Source: Pseudomonadota bacterium (GTDB taxonomy: Bacteria; Pseudomonadota; Alphaproteobacteria; Rhizobiales; Beijerinckiaceae). From it: a stretch of DNA of 52,299 nucleotides. Under the pieces are notes generated by a model. That model was not told where the DNA came from, did no database searches, and saw only the letters and a program-made list of their open reading frames with translations. The DNA lies in assembly GCA_023426505.1 (NCBI GenBank), contig JAFAAP010000264.1, forward strand, positions 1 to 52,299, read 5' to 3'. The position numbers were made by a program, and so were the translations under genes. Shown piece by piece: positions 42,373-51,140 of this stretch. Position 1 is the stretch's first letter, and the number at the start of each line of letters is the position of its first letter.

Positions 42373-43506
42373 TCAGTTGGCGACGTTCTTCTCGTAGCTC
42401 TCGAGAATGTCGTTGAAGTACGGTCCGATCGGGAACGGCTTGCCGTTGTTCGCGAGCGCATCGGGCGTGATGTCGGCGAACAGGGCATTCCAAGCCGCCT
42501 GATCGAGCTTGCCCTCGAGGTTCTTGGCGTCGATGCCCGGATACCAGTTGAAGCGCTTGACGATGCCCTCCGCCTGCACGTCGGGACTGGTGGCGAGCGC
42601 GATGAACTCGGCCGCGAGCTTCTCCTGCGCGGTCTTGGCAGGGATGGCATAGTACATCGGCTGGCCCGGCATGCCCGGCGCGGCGAGCTTCAGGCGCATG
42701 GTCGGCGGCAGCTTGCCCTCGGCCTTCCAGGTATAGAACATGTCGACCCAAACCGGTCCCATGGCGATCTCGCCGCGGTTGAGCATGTCGAGCGTTCCGG
42801 CATTGCCTGGAGTGATGACCACGTTCTTGTTGAACTCCTTCAGGTCGGCGAGAGCCTTGTCCCAGGTCGCCTTGACGGCCGGGTCGTAGGGCCCCTTCTC
42901 GAGCTTGGCGGCGTCGCCACCGAAGGCCGCGACCCAACCGGTCACGAAGGCGACGCCCGACATGCCGCCCTTGATGCCGTTATAGCCGAACTGCTTCGGG
43001 TTCTGCTTCACCCATTCGCGCAGCTCCGCATAGGAGTTCGGCGGGTTCTTGACGAGGTCGGGGTTGTAGGCGAGCGCCGTCTGGGAGTGGAACATGGGCA
43101 TGACATAGCCCGAGACGTCGGTCCCGAGGGCGTTCGTGGCGGTGTCGCGCGTCACCAGCTGACCGGTGGGAATGGCATCGCGGTACTTCTTGAGCAGTTC
43201 ATCCTTCACCATTGTGCCGGCGGCCTTCTGGTGGATCACGACCACGTCGAAGTCGGATGCGGCGCCGGCCTTTTTCTGAGCGTCGAGCTTCTCGAAGATC
43301 TTCTGCGAACCGCCGTCGCCGGGGCCGGTCCCGACCGCCACGACCTTCACGCCCGGATGCTTCTTCTCGAACATCGGCCCGAGATAGTCCTTGATGTAGT
43401 CAACCATGTTCTGGTCGCCGGCGGTCGCCACGTTGAGCGTCTGGGCGCTGACGCCGCTCGTCATCATCAGTGCTGCGAAGCCCGCAGCCAGCAGGTGTCT
43501 ATGCAT
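42373..43506 (-). CDS. Extracellular solute-binding protein (family 1, PotD/Fe3+-like)
   Basis: 377-residue periplasmic binding protein. Signal peptide cut after VSA (residue 21), followed by QTLNVATAGDQNMVDYIKDY. Two-lobe family features are seen (FDVVVIHQKAAG, FGYNGIKGGMSGVAFVTGW, MPGQPMYYAIPAKTA). GGGAGGA lies 5 nt before the ATG. The gene overlaps the end of the ATPase gene by 8 nt. Related proteins bind polyamines, ferric ions, thiamine or aminoethylphosphonate; no motif decides. High expression is expected because a hairpin separates it from the permeases. Confidence 0.9.
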   Translation of the reverse strand: MHRHLLAAGFAALMMTSGVSAQTLNVATAGDQNMVDYIKDYLGPMFEKKHPGVKVVAVGTGPGDGGSQKIFEKLDAQKKAGAASDFDVVVIHQKAAGTMVKDELLKKYRDAIPTGQLVTRDTATNALGTDVSGYVMPMFHSQTALAYNPDLVKNPPNSYAELREWVKQNPKQFGYNGIKGGMSGVAFVTGWVAAFGGDAAKLEKGPYDPAVKATWDKALADLKEFNKNVVITPGNAGTLDMLNRGEIAMGPVWVDMFYTWKAEGKLPPTMRLKLAAPGMPGQPMYYAIPAKTAQEKLAAEFIALATSPDVQAEGIVKRFNWYPGIDAKNLEGKLDQAAWNALFADITPDALANNGKPFPIGPYFNDILESYEKNVAN

Positions 43507-44590
43507 GGGATCCTCCCTGGGTGGTCTGTGTGGGGAACAGGTGCAGTGACGCAAGCGGCAGGCGCAGGCCCACCGGACGGTCGAGCTCGTGGTAGGCATT
43601 GTCCGTCACGGTAAAATGACGGTCGTCGATCGCCACCACGTACCTGTAGTGTCCGCCGGGATACGTTCTTTGCGTAATGGTCCCGGGCAGCACGATGGAG
43701 CCCTCGATCCGGGCGTTCGGATCATCGAGCGAAGCGACATCATCGCGGAAGTAAGCCGTCACTCCGCCAACCGGCGCAGTGCCGACCCAGGTCGTGGCAG
43801 CTCCTCCGGGGGCGCGAACCTCGACGCCTGCGCCGGATGGGCGCACGTCCAGAGCAATCGTGTTCTCCGCCCCCATGAAGCTCGCCACGAAAGGGGAGTT
43901 CGGACGGTCGAAGACCTCCTCGGGCGAGCCCACCTGCGCGATGCGGCCGGCCTCCATCACCACGATCCGGTCGGCCATGGTCATGGCCTCCTCCCGATCG
44001 TGGGTGACCTGGATGGCCGTGAAGCCGAGTTGCTTCTGGAGCGCCTTGATCTCGGAGCGCACCTGGATGCGCACTTTGGCGTCGAGGTTGGAGAGCGGCT
44101 CGTCGAGCAGGAGGATCTCCGGCTCGATCGCGAGCGCGCGGCCCAAGGCCACGCGCTGGCGCTGCCCGCCCGACAGGTTGGTGACCTTGCGCTCCTCGAG
44201 ACCGGAGAGGTTGAGCATCTTGAGCACGCCGGCGACCCGGGTTCGGATCTCGTCCCTGGGAACGCCGCGCAGGCGCAGGCCATAGCCGACGTTGCCGAGC
44301 ACGGTCATGTGCGGCCAGAGGGCATAGGACTGGAACATCATGGCGATCCCGCGTTTCTCAGGCGGGGTGTTGACCACATCTCGGCCGAACAGGCGGATGG
44401 CGCCGCCGGAAGCCTTCTGGAAGCCCGCGATGGTGCGCAGCAAGGTGGTCTTGCCGCAGCCTGAGGAGCCCAGGATGGCGATGAACTCGCCGGGCGCCAC
44501 CGACAGGTTCACCCCATGCAGCACGCGCTGGCTGCCATAGCTGACCTGAAGGTCACACACATCAATCGCAACGGAATGGGAACCGGTCAC
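43499..44590 (-). CDS. ABC transporter ATPase with TOBE-like domain (PotA/FbpC type)
   Basis: 363-residue ATPase. Walker A GSSGCGKT, Q-loop MMFQSYALWPHMTVLGN, signature LSGGQRQRVA, Walker B ILLLDEPLSNLD, H-loop VTHDREEAM. The C-terminal 120 residues form a regulatory OB/TOBE-like domain (AENTIALDVR, GGVTAYFRDD, GSIVLPGTITQRTYPGGHYR). Start is GTG at 44590 with GGAGGAGG 8 nt before it. First gene of the importer operon, an order (ATPase, SBP, permease, permease) seen in several PotABCD-like operons. Confidence 0.92.
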   Translation of the reverse strand: MTGSHSVAIDVCDLQVSYGSQRVLHGVNLSVAPGEFIAILGSSGCGKTTLLRTIAGFQKASGGAIRLFGRDVVNTPPEKRGIAMMFQSYALWPHMTVLGNVGYGLRLRGVPRDEIRTRVAGVLKMLNLSGLEERKVTNLSGGQRQRVALGRALAIEPEILLLDEPLSNLDAKVRIQVRSEIKALQKQLGFTAIQVTHDREEAMTMADRIVVMEAGRIAQVGSPEEVFDRPNSPFVASFMGAENTIALDVRPSGAGVEVRAPGGAATTWVGTAPVGGVTAYFRDDVASLDDPNARIEGSIVLPGTITQRTYPGGHYRYVVAIDDRHFTVTDNAYHELDRPVGLRLPLASLHLFPTQTTQGGSHA

Positions 44591-44881
44591 AGTTCACGCC
44601 TCCTCCCTGATGAGCTTTTCGCCTCTCTTATGTAGCCAGCAAATCACACTCTTAGGACGCTGGAAAGAGAGCAGGACAGGGTTCCTAACGGCATCCTGTG
44701 ACAGGCCGGCGACGCCCTTAGGAGTCTCACGGGAGCGCGGCGTAGCGGAATCGAACGACCATTGAGCGGTGCACCTTTAAGCAAGGCCGAGCCCGAGCGG
44801 ACGACGCCAGACGTTCCCTAACAGAAAGGGCCGGTGACTCCATCACCGGCCCTTGTGGAGAACATATCGCGCTTCGGTTGC
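44591..44881. other. Spacer between PotA-like gene and ureJ (291 bp)
   Basis: Holds the leftward promoter region of the importer operon and, at 44826-44854, the terminator of the urease operon. A stretch around 44735-44775 carries GGAATCGAACGACC, reminiscent of a tRNA T-arm, but no cloverleaf can be built. No ORF is supported. Confidence 0.6.
44826..44854 (-). terminator. Terminator ending the ure operon
   Basis: AAGGGCCGGTGA (44826-44837) pairs perfectly with TCACCGGCCCTT (44843-44854) with a CTCCA loop; read leftward TTTCTGTT follows. 28 nt past the ureJ stop. Confidence 0.88.
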
Positions 44882-45454
44882 TCAGGATACTGCAGACGCT
44901 ACTCCTGCGAGAACAATCGCCACTCCCGCAAAACGGATCACCCTTGGAGAGTGGAAGGCCGTCATTCCGACCGTTATCCCAATCACATGCAGGAGAATGG
45001 TCGCACCGGCGAAACCGAAGCTGTAGGAGACGGCACTGACTCGGAGCGGCATCTCGACGCCGTGCGCGTAGCCATGGAAAATTGCGAAGAGACCTGCAAG
45101 GGCCATGGCGAGACCCGTGGGGACCGAGCGCCCGCAGGCGACGACGGCTCCCAGCACGACCACGGAGGCGAGAATGCCCGTCTCCACCTCCGGCATGGGC
45201 CACCCGGACAATCCCAAGCCACCGCCCATCAGCATCATGCCGACGAAGCTCGCGGGCACGGCCCATAGAGCCCTTCCCCCGATGAGAACGGCCAAGAGCC
45301 CGACACTCACCATTGCAAGCACATGATCCTGTCCTTGGAGCGGGTGGAGCAGACCCGCAAGGAATCCTGATGTCGTGCCGGCTCCGGTATGAGCCCATGC
45401 GGGAGAGGCCGCTGCGAGAAAGCCCGCGATGGGAAGGAAATGCTTCGATGCCAT
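44882..45454 (-). CDS. ureJ: HupE/UreJ-family nickel permease/accessory protein
   Basis: 190-residue inner-membrane protein. Signal sequence cut after AWA, so the mature start is HTGAG, then six helices with HPLQGQDHVLAM (the HPxxGxDH motif shared by HupE/UreJ) and a His in FHGYAHGVEMP. Members are thought to import or bind nickel for urease or hydrogenase. It follows ureG by 12 nt and ends the operon. Nickel transport is inferred from the family and position. Confidence 0.93.
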   Translation of the reverse strand: MASKHFLPIAGFLAAASPAWAHTGAGTTSGFLAGLLHPLQGQDHVLAMVSVGLLAVLIGGRALWAVPASFVGMMLMGGGLGLSGWPMPEVETGILASVVVLGAVVACGRSVPTGLAMALAGLFAIFHGYAHGVEMPLRVSAVSYSFGFAGATILLHVIGITVGMTAFHSPRVIRFAGVAIVLAGVASAVS

Positions 45455-45466
45455 AGAACTCCCCCT

Positions 45467-46090
45467 TTATGCGGCCGCGGACAACCCGCCGGCCTCTTCG
45501 ATGAACCGGGCAATGGCCTCCACGCCGATGCCACCCCGAATGTTGCTGAAGACGTAAGGACGCCGCCCGCGCATGCGCTTTGTATCCTCCTCCATGACCG
45601 ACAGATCGGCGCCCACATAGGGCGCAAGATCGATCTTGTTCACGACGAGAAGGTCCGATCGGGTGATACCCGGTCCGCCCTTGCGCGGGATCTTTTCGCC
45701 CCCGGCGACGTCGATGACGTAGATCGTCAGATCGGCGAGCTCGGGCGAGAAGGTCGCCGCCAGATTGTCACCTCCCGACTCGACGAGAATGATGTCGAGC
45801 GCAGGGAAGCGTTTACGCATGGTGGCAATCGCCGCGAGATTGATCGATGCATCCTCCCGGATCGCCGTGTGCGGGCAGCCGCCCGTCTCGACCCCCATGA
45901 TCCGCTCCTCCGGCAGCGCGTCGGCTACCGTGAGAAGTCGTGCATCCTCCTTCGTGTAGATGTCATTGGTAATGGCGCAGATGTCGTAGCGCTCGCGGAA
46001 AACCTTGCAGAGCGCCTCCATCAGGGCGGTCTTGCCTGAGCCGACCGGCCCGCCGATGCCGACCCGAAGGGGTCCCGTGCGAGAAATCAT
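45467..46090 (-). CDS. ureG: Urease accessory GTPase UreG
   Basis: 207-residue GTPase that delivers nickel to urease. P-loop GGPVGSGKT (13-21), Ni/Zn-binding CPH (C72-P73-H74) in GGCPHTAIREDAS, VESGGDNLAATFSPEL and the NKxD motif NKIDLA. No extra His-rich N-terminus is present, unlike some UreG proteins. Overlaps ureF by 4 nt (ATGA). Confidence 0.98.
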   Translation of the reverse strand: MISRTGPLRVGIGGPVGSGKTALMEALCKVFRERYDICAITNDIYTKEDARLLTVADALPEERIMGVETGGCPHTAIREDASINLAAIATMRKRFPALDIILVESGGDNLAATFSPELADLTIYVIDVAGGEKIPRKGGPGITRSDLLVVNKIDLAPYVGADLSVMEEDTKRMRGRRPYVFSNIRGGIGVEAIARFIEEAGGLSAAA

Positions 46091-46779
46091 GACCGAAAAA
46101 GCCTCGTATATTGGTTTTCATGATGGAAAGAGCCGAGATCCGCGCGAAACGTGGCGGCACCGATATCGTCGAGCGAGAGGCTGAGGGCTTCCTCCGCGAG
46201 CGAGCTTACGACCGGCACCATGGCTGCACAGACGCGCGTGCCCGCAGTCTGGCCGATGGGAGCCGATCGGATGGCTGCAGAGACGAGGGTCTGCACCAAG
46301 GTCAGGAGATAGGCGCTCACAGCGGCGGGCAGCGGAACGTCATGGGCAGCGGCAGCCATTCCGATGGCTGCGGGAAACGCGACCTCTCCTTCGACAGGAA
46401 TCAGTCGCGAAGACGGCCACGCCGCCAAGGTCGCATCGAAAAAGCTGCGCCCTTGCTGGCTCGTCTCCAGATGGAGTTCGGCGGAAGGCGCGAGCGCCAA
46501 GGCAAGATCGTTCACGTCGATGAACGCGCCGACGTCGCCGTCCTCGACAGCGCGATAGGAGTGACACAACAGAATCGCGTCATTGCGACCGGCGCCGAGA
46601 CGCATGAAGTCCGAAATCCATTCGAAGAGGGATCTCTCATCGACTATCTCGCCTGTTTCGACCGCCCATTCGAGCGTGTGGGAATAGGCGTACGAACCGA
46701 CGGGATATGACGGTGACAGCCAAGCAAACAGCGGCAGAACCGCCTGCATGTCTCGCGTTACTTCGGCCGCTTCAGCCAT
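46087..46779 (-). CDS. ureF: Urease accessory protein UreF
   Basis: 230 residues from ATG 46779. Typical all-helical UreF: LPLFAWLSPSYPVGSYAYSH (LSPSYPVGSY is the family hallmark), LSLSLDDIGAATFRADLGSF and the RLFRS end. UreF forms the UreDFG complex and acts as GTPase gatekeeper for UreG. ATG at 46812 or 46833 (further upstream, inside ureE) are alternatives; the chosen one overlaps the ureE stop by 8 nt, so translation is probably coupled. No Shine-Dalgarno is evident. Confidence 0.93.
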   Translation of the reverse strand: MAEAAEVTRDMQAVLPLFAWLSPSYPVGSYAYSHTLEWAVETGEIVDERSLFEWISDFMRLGAGRNDAILLCHSYRAVEDGDVGAFIDVNDLALALAPSAELHLETSQQGRSFFDATLAAWPSSRLIPVEGEVAFPAAIGMAAAAHDVPLPAAVSAYLLTLVQTLVSAAIRSAPIGQTAGTRVCAAMVPVVSSLAEEALSLSLDDIGAATFRADLGSFHHENQYTRLFRS

Positions 46780-47251
46780 GACTATGCCCGGAATGATGCG
46801 AGTGTCCGCCATGGTCATGGTGGTGATAGGCACCGCGGACCGGACGGAACGGGCGCTTCACGATCTCTGCTCGCGCACCCAGCCCCTTCAGCATGTCGAG
46901 AAGGACGTGATCGTAGGCGATGTAGATCGCGTCCCGCGTGATTTCGGCCGGTACGTGCCTGTTGCCGATGTGCCATGCAATCGTGAGAAGATCGAGAGGA
47001 TCGTCCATGGTCACGGCGATAAGGCGCTCCGGAGCCGCTCGCACCTCGACTAGCCAGCCGGTCTCAAGCCGGATCGCGTCCCCATCGTCCAGAACATCAG
47101 CTCTGTCGAGATCGAGCAGGAAGACCGTGCCGCCGTCTGCATTGAGAACGATGCGGCGCCGGTGGCGGTCACCATGATCGAGGGTGATGACGTCGACGAC
47201 CCGATCGGATTCGACCTTGTCGCGGCGGACGATGGAAGTGGCGCGGATCAT
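46772..47251 (-). CDS. ureE: Urease nickel chaperone UreE with His-rich tail
   Basis: 159-residue UreE. N-terminal peptide-binding-like domain, then the ferredoxin-like metal domain with IGNRHVPAEI and the conserved LDMLKGLGA region. The last 18 residues are rich in His (HHHDHGGHSHHSGHSHG), a nickel reservoir. ATG at 47251 lies 1 nt from the ureC stop (TGACATG), so re-initiation is probable; earlier in-frame ATG codons would extend it into ureC. Confidence 0.96.
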   Translation of the reverse strand: MIRATSIVRRDKVESDRVVDVITLDHGDRHRRRIVLNADGGTVFLLDLDRADVLDDGDAIRLETGWLVEVRAAPERLIAVTMDDPLDLLTIAWHIGNRHVPAEITRDAIYIAYDHVLLDMLKGLGARAEIVKRPFRPVRGAYHHHDHGGHSHHSGHSHG

Positions 47252-47252
47252 G

Positions 47253-48980
47253 TCAGAACAGGAAATAGCGTTGGGCCATGGGCAAGACCTTCGCCGGCTC
47301 ACAGACAAGGAGTTCGCCGTCGGCGCGAACGTCGTAGGTTTCGGGATCGACTTCGATGTGCGGTGTCGCATCATTCAGCACCATGTCCTTCTTGCCGATA
47401 CCGCCTCGAACATTCTCCACTGCGACAAGCGGCTTCTGCACGCCAAGCTTCGCCGCAAGCCCGCTTTCGACCGCTGCTTTCGATACGAACGTCAGCGACG
47501 TTGAAGCGAGTGCGCGGCCGAAGGAGCCGAACATCGGACGATAATGCACCGGCTGCGGCGTTGGGATGGAGGCATTCGGATCCCCCATCGGTGCAGCCGC
47601 GATGGCGCCGCCCTTGATCACGAGATCAGGCTTCACGCCGAAGAATGCCGGCGTCCAGAGCACGAGATCGGCAAGCTTGCCGGGCTCCACTGACCCGACG
47701 TGTTTCGAGACGCCATGAGCGATGGCCGGGTTGATGGTGTATTTCGCCAGGTACCGCCGGACGCGGAGATTGTCGTTCTCGCCGACCTCGCCAGGAAGAG
47801 GTCCGCGCTGCACCTTCATCTTGTGTGCCGTCTGCCATGTGCGGATGATGACCTCCCCCACCCGGCCCATGGCCTGGCTGTCCGAGGACATCATGGAGAG
47901 CGCACCGATGTCGTGAAGGATATCCTCCGCCGCGATGGTTTCCTTGCGGATGCGGCTTTCAGCGAAGGCGAGATCCTCGGGGATCGAGGGATCGAGGTGG
48001 TGGCACACCATGAGCATGTCGAGGTGCTCGTCGATGGTGTTCACCGTGTAGGGCCGGGTCGGATTGGTGGAAGACGGGAGAACATTCGGCAGACCCGCCA
48101 CTTTGATGATGTCCGGTGCATGGCCGCCCCCTGCCCCCTCCGTATGGAAGGCGTGAATTGTCCGCCCCTTAAACGCCGCGACCGTATCCTCCACGAAGCC
48201 GGACTCATTCAACGTGTCCGTGTGGATCATCACCTGCACATCGTAGGCGTCGGCCACCGACAGGCAGCAATCGATGGCTGCCGGCGTCGTGCCCCAGTCC
48301 TCGTGCAGCTTCAGCGCGCAGGCGCCAGCCTGGATCATTTCCTCGAGTGCGCCGGGCCTGGACGCATTCCCCTTGCCCGTGAAAGCCAGGTTCATGGGGA
48401 AGGCGTCAGCCGCTTCGATCATGCGGGCGATATGCCAGGGGCCCGGCGTGCAGGTGGTCGCGAAGGTTCCCGTCGCTGGCCCGGTGCCTCCGCCAAGCAT
48501 GGTGGTCACGCCCGACATCAGCGCCTCGTCGATCTGCTGCGGGCAGATGAAGTGAATGTGGGAGTCGAAGCCTCCCGCCGTGATGATCTTGCCCTCGCCC
48601 GCGACGATCTCGGTCCCGGGCCCGATGACGATGTCAACGCCGGGCTGTACGTCAGGATTGCCTGCCTTGCCGATCCGGGCGATGCGCCCTCCCCTGATGC
48701 CGATGTCGGCCTTCACGATGCCCGTATGATCGACGATTACCGCATTGGTGATGACCGTGTCCATGGCGCCGTCCGCGCGGGTTGCCTGGCTCTGCCCCAT
48801 TCCGTCGCGGATGACCTTGCCGCCGCCGAATTTCACCTCTTCGCCATAGGTCGTGAAATCCCGTTCGACCTCGATCACGAGCGCCGTATCCGCCAGGCGG
48901 ATGCGGTCGCTCCGGGTCGGGCCGAACATGTCCGCATAAGCGGACCTCGGAAGAGACGCAGGCTGACGTTGGTTCGTCAT
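47253..48980 (-). CDS. ureC: Urease alpha subunit
   Basis: 575-residue catalytic subunit that hydrolyses urea to ammonia and carbamate. All nickel ligands and catalytic residues occur in the expected places: H141 and H143 (HIHF), carbamylated K224 (LKLHEDWG), H253, H279, D367, and acid/base H327 in CHHLD. Length is normal. It shares its first nucleotide with the ureAB stop (TGATG), so the genes are translationally coupled. Confidence 0.99.
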   Translation of the reverse strand: MTNQRQPASLPRSAYADMFGPTRSDRIRLADTALVIEVERDFTTYGEEVKFGGGKVIRDGMGQSQATRADGAMDTVITNAVIVDHTGIVKADIGIRGGRIARIGKAGNPDVQPGVDIVIGPGTEIVAGEGKIITAGGFDSHIHFICPQQIDEALMSGVTTMLGGGTGPATGTFATTCTPGPWHIARMIEAADAFPMNLAFTGKGNASRPGALEEMIQAGACALKLHEDWGTTPAAIDCCLSVADAYDVQVMIHTDTLNESGFVEDTVAAFKGRTIHAFHTEGAGGGHAPDIIKVAGLPNVLPSSTNPTRPYTVNTIDEHLDMLMVCHHLDPSIPEDLAFAESRIRKETIAAEDILHDIGALSMMSSDSQAMGRVGEVIIRTWQTAHKMKVQRGPLPGEVGENDNLRVRRYLAKYTINPAIAHGVSKHVGSVEPGKLADLVLWTPAFFGVKPDLVIKGGAIAAAPMGDPNASIPTPQPVHYRPMFGSFGRALASTSLTFVSKAAVESGLAAKLGVQKPLVAVENVRGGIGKKDMVLNDATPHIEVDPETYDVRADGELLVCEPAKVLPMAQRYFLF

Positions 48981-49600
48981 CAGAGGGCCCCCATCACGTC
49001 CTGACGGAAGCCGTACACTTCGCGCTTGCCGGAGAGCGGCACCAGCGCGACCTCGCGCGTGGCGCCCGGCTCGAAGCGTACGGCGGTTCCGGGTGCAAGA
49101 TCGAGGCGCATTCCACGCGCCTTCTCGCGCTCGAATGACAGGGCCGGATTGGTCTCGAAAAAATGGTAGTGGCTGCCAACCTGGATCGGCCGATCGCCCG
49201 TATTGGCGACCGTAAGAACGACCCGTTCGGCGCCCTCGTTGAACACGATCTCACCCGGCCCCGTCATCACCTCGCCGGGGACCTGCTTCGAGACTGAGCC
49301 ACGGATCGGGTGATGCACAGTTACGAGCTTGGTGCCATCCGGGAATGTCGCCTCTACCTGGATGTCATGGATCATTTCGGCCACCCCTTCCATGACCTGA
49401 TCGGCAGTCAGCACATGCCCACCGGACTCCATGAGCTCCGCGACCGAGCGCCCATCGCGCGCGCCTTCCACCACCGTATCGGTGATGAGCGCGATCGCCT
49501 CCGGGTGGTTCAGCTTCACGCCGCGCTCCAGGCGGCGACGCGCTACCATGGCCGCCATGGCGACGAGAAGCTTGTCTTTTTCACGAGGTGTGAGCTGCAT
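48980..49600 (-). CDS. ureAB: Fused urease gamma-beta subunit
   Basis: 206 residues: UreA (gamma, 1-100, MQLTPREKDKLLVAMAAMVA, LNHPEAIALITD) directly joined to UreB (beta, about 101-206, RGSVSKQVPGEVMTGPGEIVFN, GSHYHFFETNPAL). In most Rhizobiales these are separate ureA and ureB; a natural fusion is known in a few lineages (for example Helicobacter). With ureC it forms the heterotrimer repeat. ATG at 49600 has a GAGG-like site upstream. Confidence 0.96.
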   Translation of the reverse strand: MQLTPREKDKLLVAMAAMVARRRLERGVKLNHPEAIALITDTVVEGARDGRSVAELMESGGHVLTADQVMEGVAEMIHDIQVEATFPDGTKLVTVHHPIRGSVSKQVPGEVMTGPGEIVFNEGAERVVLTVANTGDRPIQVGSHYHFFETNPALSFEREKARGMRLDLAPGTAVRFEPGATREVALVPLSGKREVYGFRQDVMGAL

Positions 49601-49609
49601 GACAGTACC

Positions 49610-50464
49610 TTAGCTGAGCCAGACGCGGGGCAGCGCTTCGCCCCGGAATGCAACGAGAAAGGGGCAGACGGCTGCACGAAGGGCCTCGATGCTGGCGGCG
49701 CAGAAGCGCACCGCCAAGAGGCCGTTCCAGGCGCTTGCGGCCGCATCGCAGGATCGATTAGAGGCGAGATGCTGCCGCACGCTCTCCAGTCGGGCTTGGG
49801 AATCCGGCGCGACATGGAGCAGTGTCGCGAGGACGTGCGCCCCGTGTGCAACGCTGGGCTTCCGCAGCAGCGCGGCGATCGGGCCGTCAAGGCGAAGCGT
49901 ATCGGCATAGATAAGACGCCGCCCTCGCCGGATGCGCCAGCGATCCTCGAAATATCCGGTCTCGACCTGCTCCGCGCTAGCGGCGCGTCCGAACACGACC
50001 GCCTCGAAGAGGGTGACCCTTGCGTCCTCCTCCATCTCCACGTCGAGGCGCCGCTTCAAGCGGGCATGATCGAAAAGAAGCGTCTCCTGCGGCAGCCAGT
50101 CCATACGGGCAGACGCGCCAACCCGAAGGCTGACGACCAGGGCCGCGACAGGCCCGTCGGAGCGGTATACTTTTTCGGCGGCTGGCGTCGCCACGGTCAC
50201 AGATGTACCAATCCCAGCATCGATTTCGACCTGAAACGAGTCACCGCACGCAATGCCGCCGGCCGCGTTGACGAGGACAGCGTCGAGTCCGGTTCCGGTA
50301 ACCTTCGGGAGCCTGATACGCATCGAGCCGCTTTCGGAGATCCGCGCCGGCCGAGTATGTCCGTCGAAGGCAGCCGCAGAGAAGGCCACGCGCCCGACGG
50401 CGCGTTGTCGCAGAGGGCCGGAAAGCGGCGGGAGGCCGTCAAATGGCGAGGCGTTGACGTACAT
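49610..50464 (-). CDS. ureD: Urease accessory protein UreD (UreH)
   Basis: 284-residue UreD, the scaffold that binds apo-urease first in nickel delivery. Visible: LRQRAVGRVAFSAAAFDGHT, DSFQVEIDAGIGTSVTVATPAAEKVYR, LPQETLLFDHARLKRR. ATG at 50464 has GAGGGGGA 5 nt upstream and overlaps the end of urtE by 26 nt; a longer reading frame to 50611 would run inside urtE. Its stop lies 10 nt before ureAB. Confidence 0.95.
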   Translation of the reverse strand: MYVNASPFDGLPPLSGPLRQRAVGRVAFSAAAFDGHTRPARISESGSMRIRLPKVTGTGLDAVLVNAAGGIACGDSFQVEIDAGIGTSVTVATPAAEKVYRSDGPVAALVVSLRVGASARMDWLPQETLLFDHARLKRRLDVEMEEDARVTLFEAVVFGRAASAEQVETGYFEDRWRIRRGRRLIYADTLRLDGPIAALLRKPSVAHGAHVLATLLHVAPDSQARLESVRQHLASNRSCDAAASAWNGLLAVRFCAASIEALRAAVCPFLVAFRGEALPRVWLS

Positions 50465-51140
50465 CGTCCCCCTCAAGAGCGGAGCGGTCGCCTTGTTGGG
50501 TGATTTCACCGCGTTCCATGACGACGAAGCGGTCAGCCAAATCGCGGGCGAAATCGAAATACTGCTCCACGAGCAGGATGGCCATGTCCTTCCGTTCACG
50601 CAAGTAGGCAATCGCCCGGCCGATATCCTTGATGATCGACGGCTGGATGCCCTCCGTCGGCTCGTCTAGGACCAGAAGGCGTGGCTTCGTCACAAGAGCA
50701 CGTCCGATAGCAAGCTGCTGCTGCTGCCCTCCCGAGAGGTCCCCTCCGCGACGTCCGAGCATCGCCTTCAACACGGGGAAAAGCTCGAAGATCTCGTCGG
50801 GAATGCGTCGCTCCTTGGATTTAAGAGGCGCAAAGCCGGTTTCGAGGTTCTCGCGGACGGTCAAGAGCGGAAAGATCTCGCGGCCCTGCGGCACGTATGC
50901 GATCCCCAACTCTGCGCGCTCGAACGGCTTCAGCCGGGAGATGTCGCGGCCATCGAACCGGATCGTGCCGTCTGAGATCGGCCTCTGACCGCTGATTGCT
51001 CGCAGGAGCGAGGTCTTGCCGACGCCGTTGCGGCCCAGCACGCAGGTCACCTCGCCAATGGCCGCCGAGACGCTCACACCCTTGAGAGCTTGCGCCGCGC
51101 CATAGTGAAGTGACAGCTTTTCAACAGAGAGCATCGTCAT
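50439..51140 (-). CDS. urtE: Urea ABC transporter ATPase UrtE
   Basis: 233-residue ATPase. Walker A GRNGVGKT, YVPQGREIFPLLTVREN, signature LSGGQQQQLAIGRA, Walker B LLVLDEPTEGIQP, VEQYF. The EGIQPSIIKDIGRAI stretch is typical of UrtE. Overlaps urtD by 4 nt and is followed by ureD with a 26-nt overlap, which joins importer and urease. Confidence 0.96.
   Translation of the reverse strand: MTMLSVEKLSLHYGAAQALKGVSVSAAIGEVTCVLGRNGVGKTSLLRAISGQRPISDGTIRFDGRDISRLKPFERAELGIAYVPQGREIFPLLTVRENLETGFAPLKSKERRIPDEIFELFPVLKAMLGRRGGDLSGGQQQQLAIGRALVTKPRLLVLDEPTEGIQPSIIKDIGRAIAYLRERKDMAILLVEQYFDFARDLADRFVVMERGEITQQGDRSALEGDDVRQRLAI

Noticed and set aside
44735..44775. tRNA-like T-arm (GGAATCGAACGACC) in the spacer before ureJ
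   Set aside because: No T-stem pairing, acceptor stem or anticodon arm can be drawn on either strand, so it is most likely chance.
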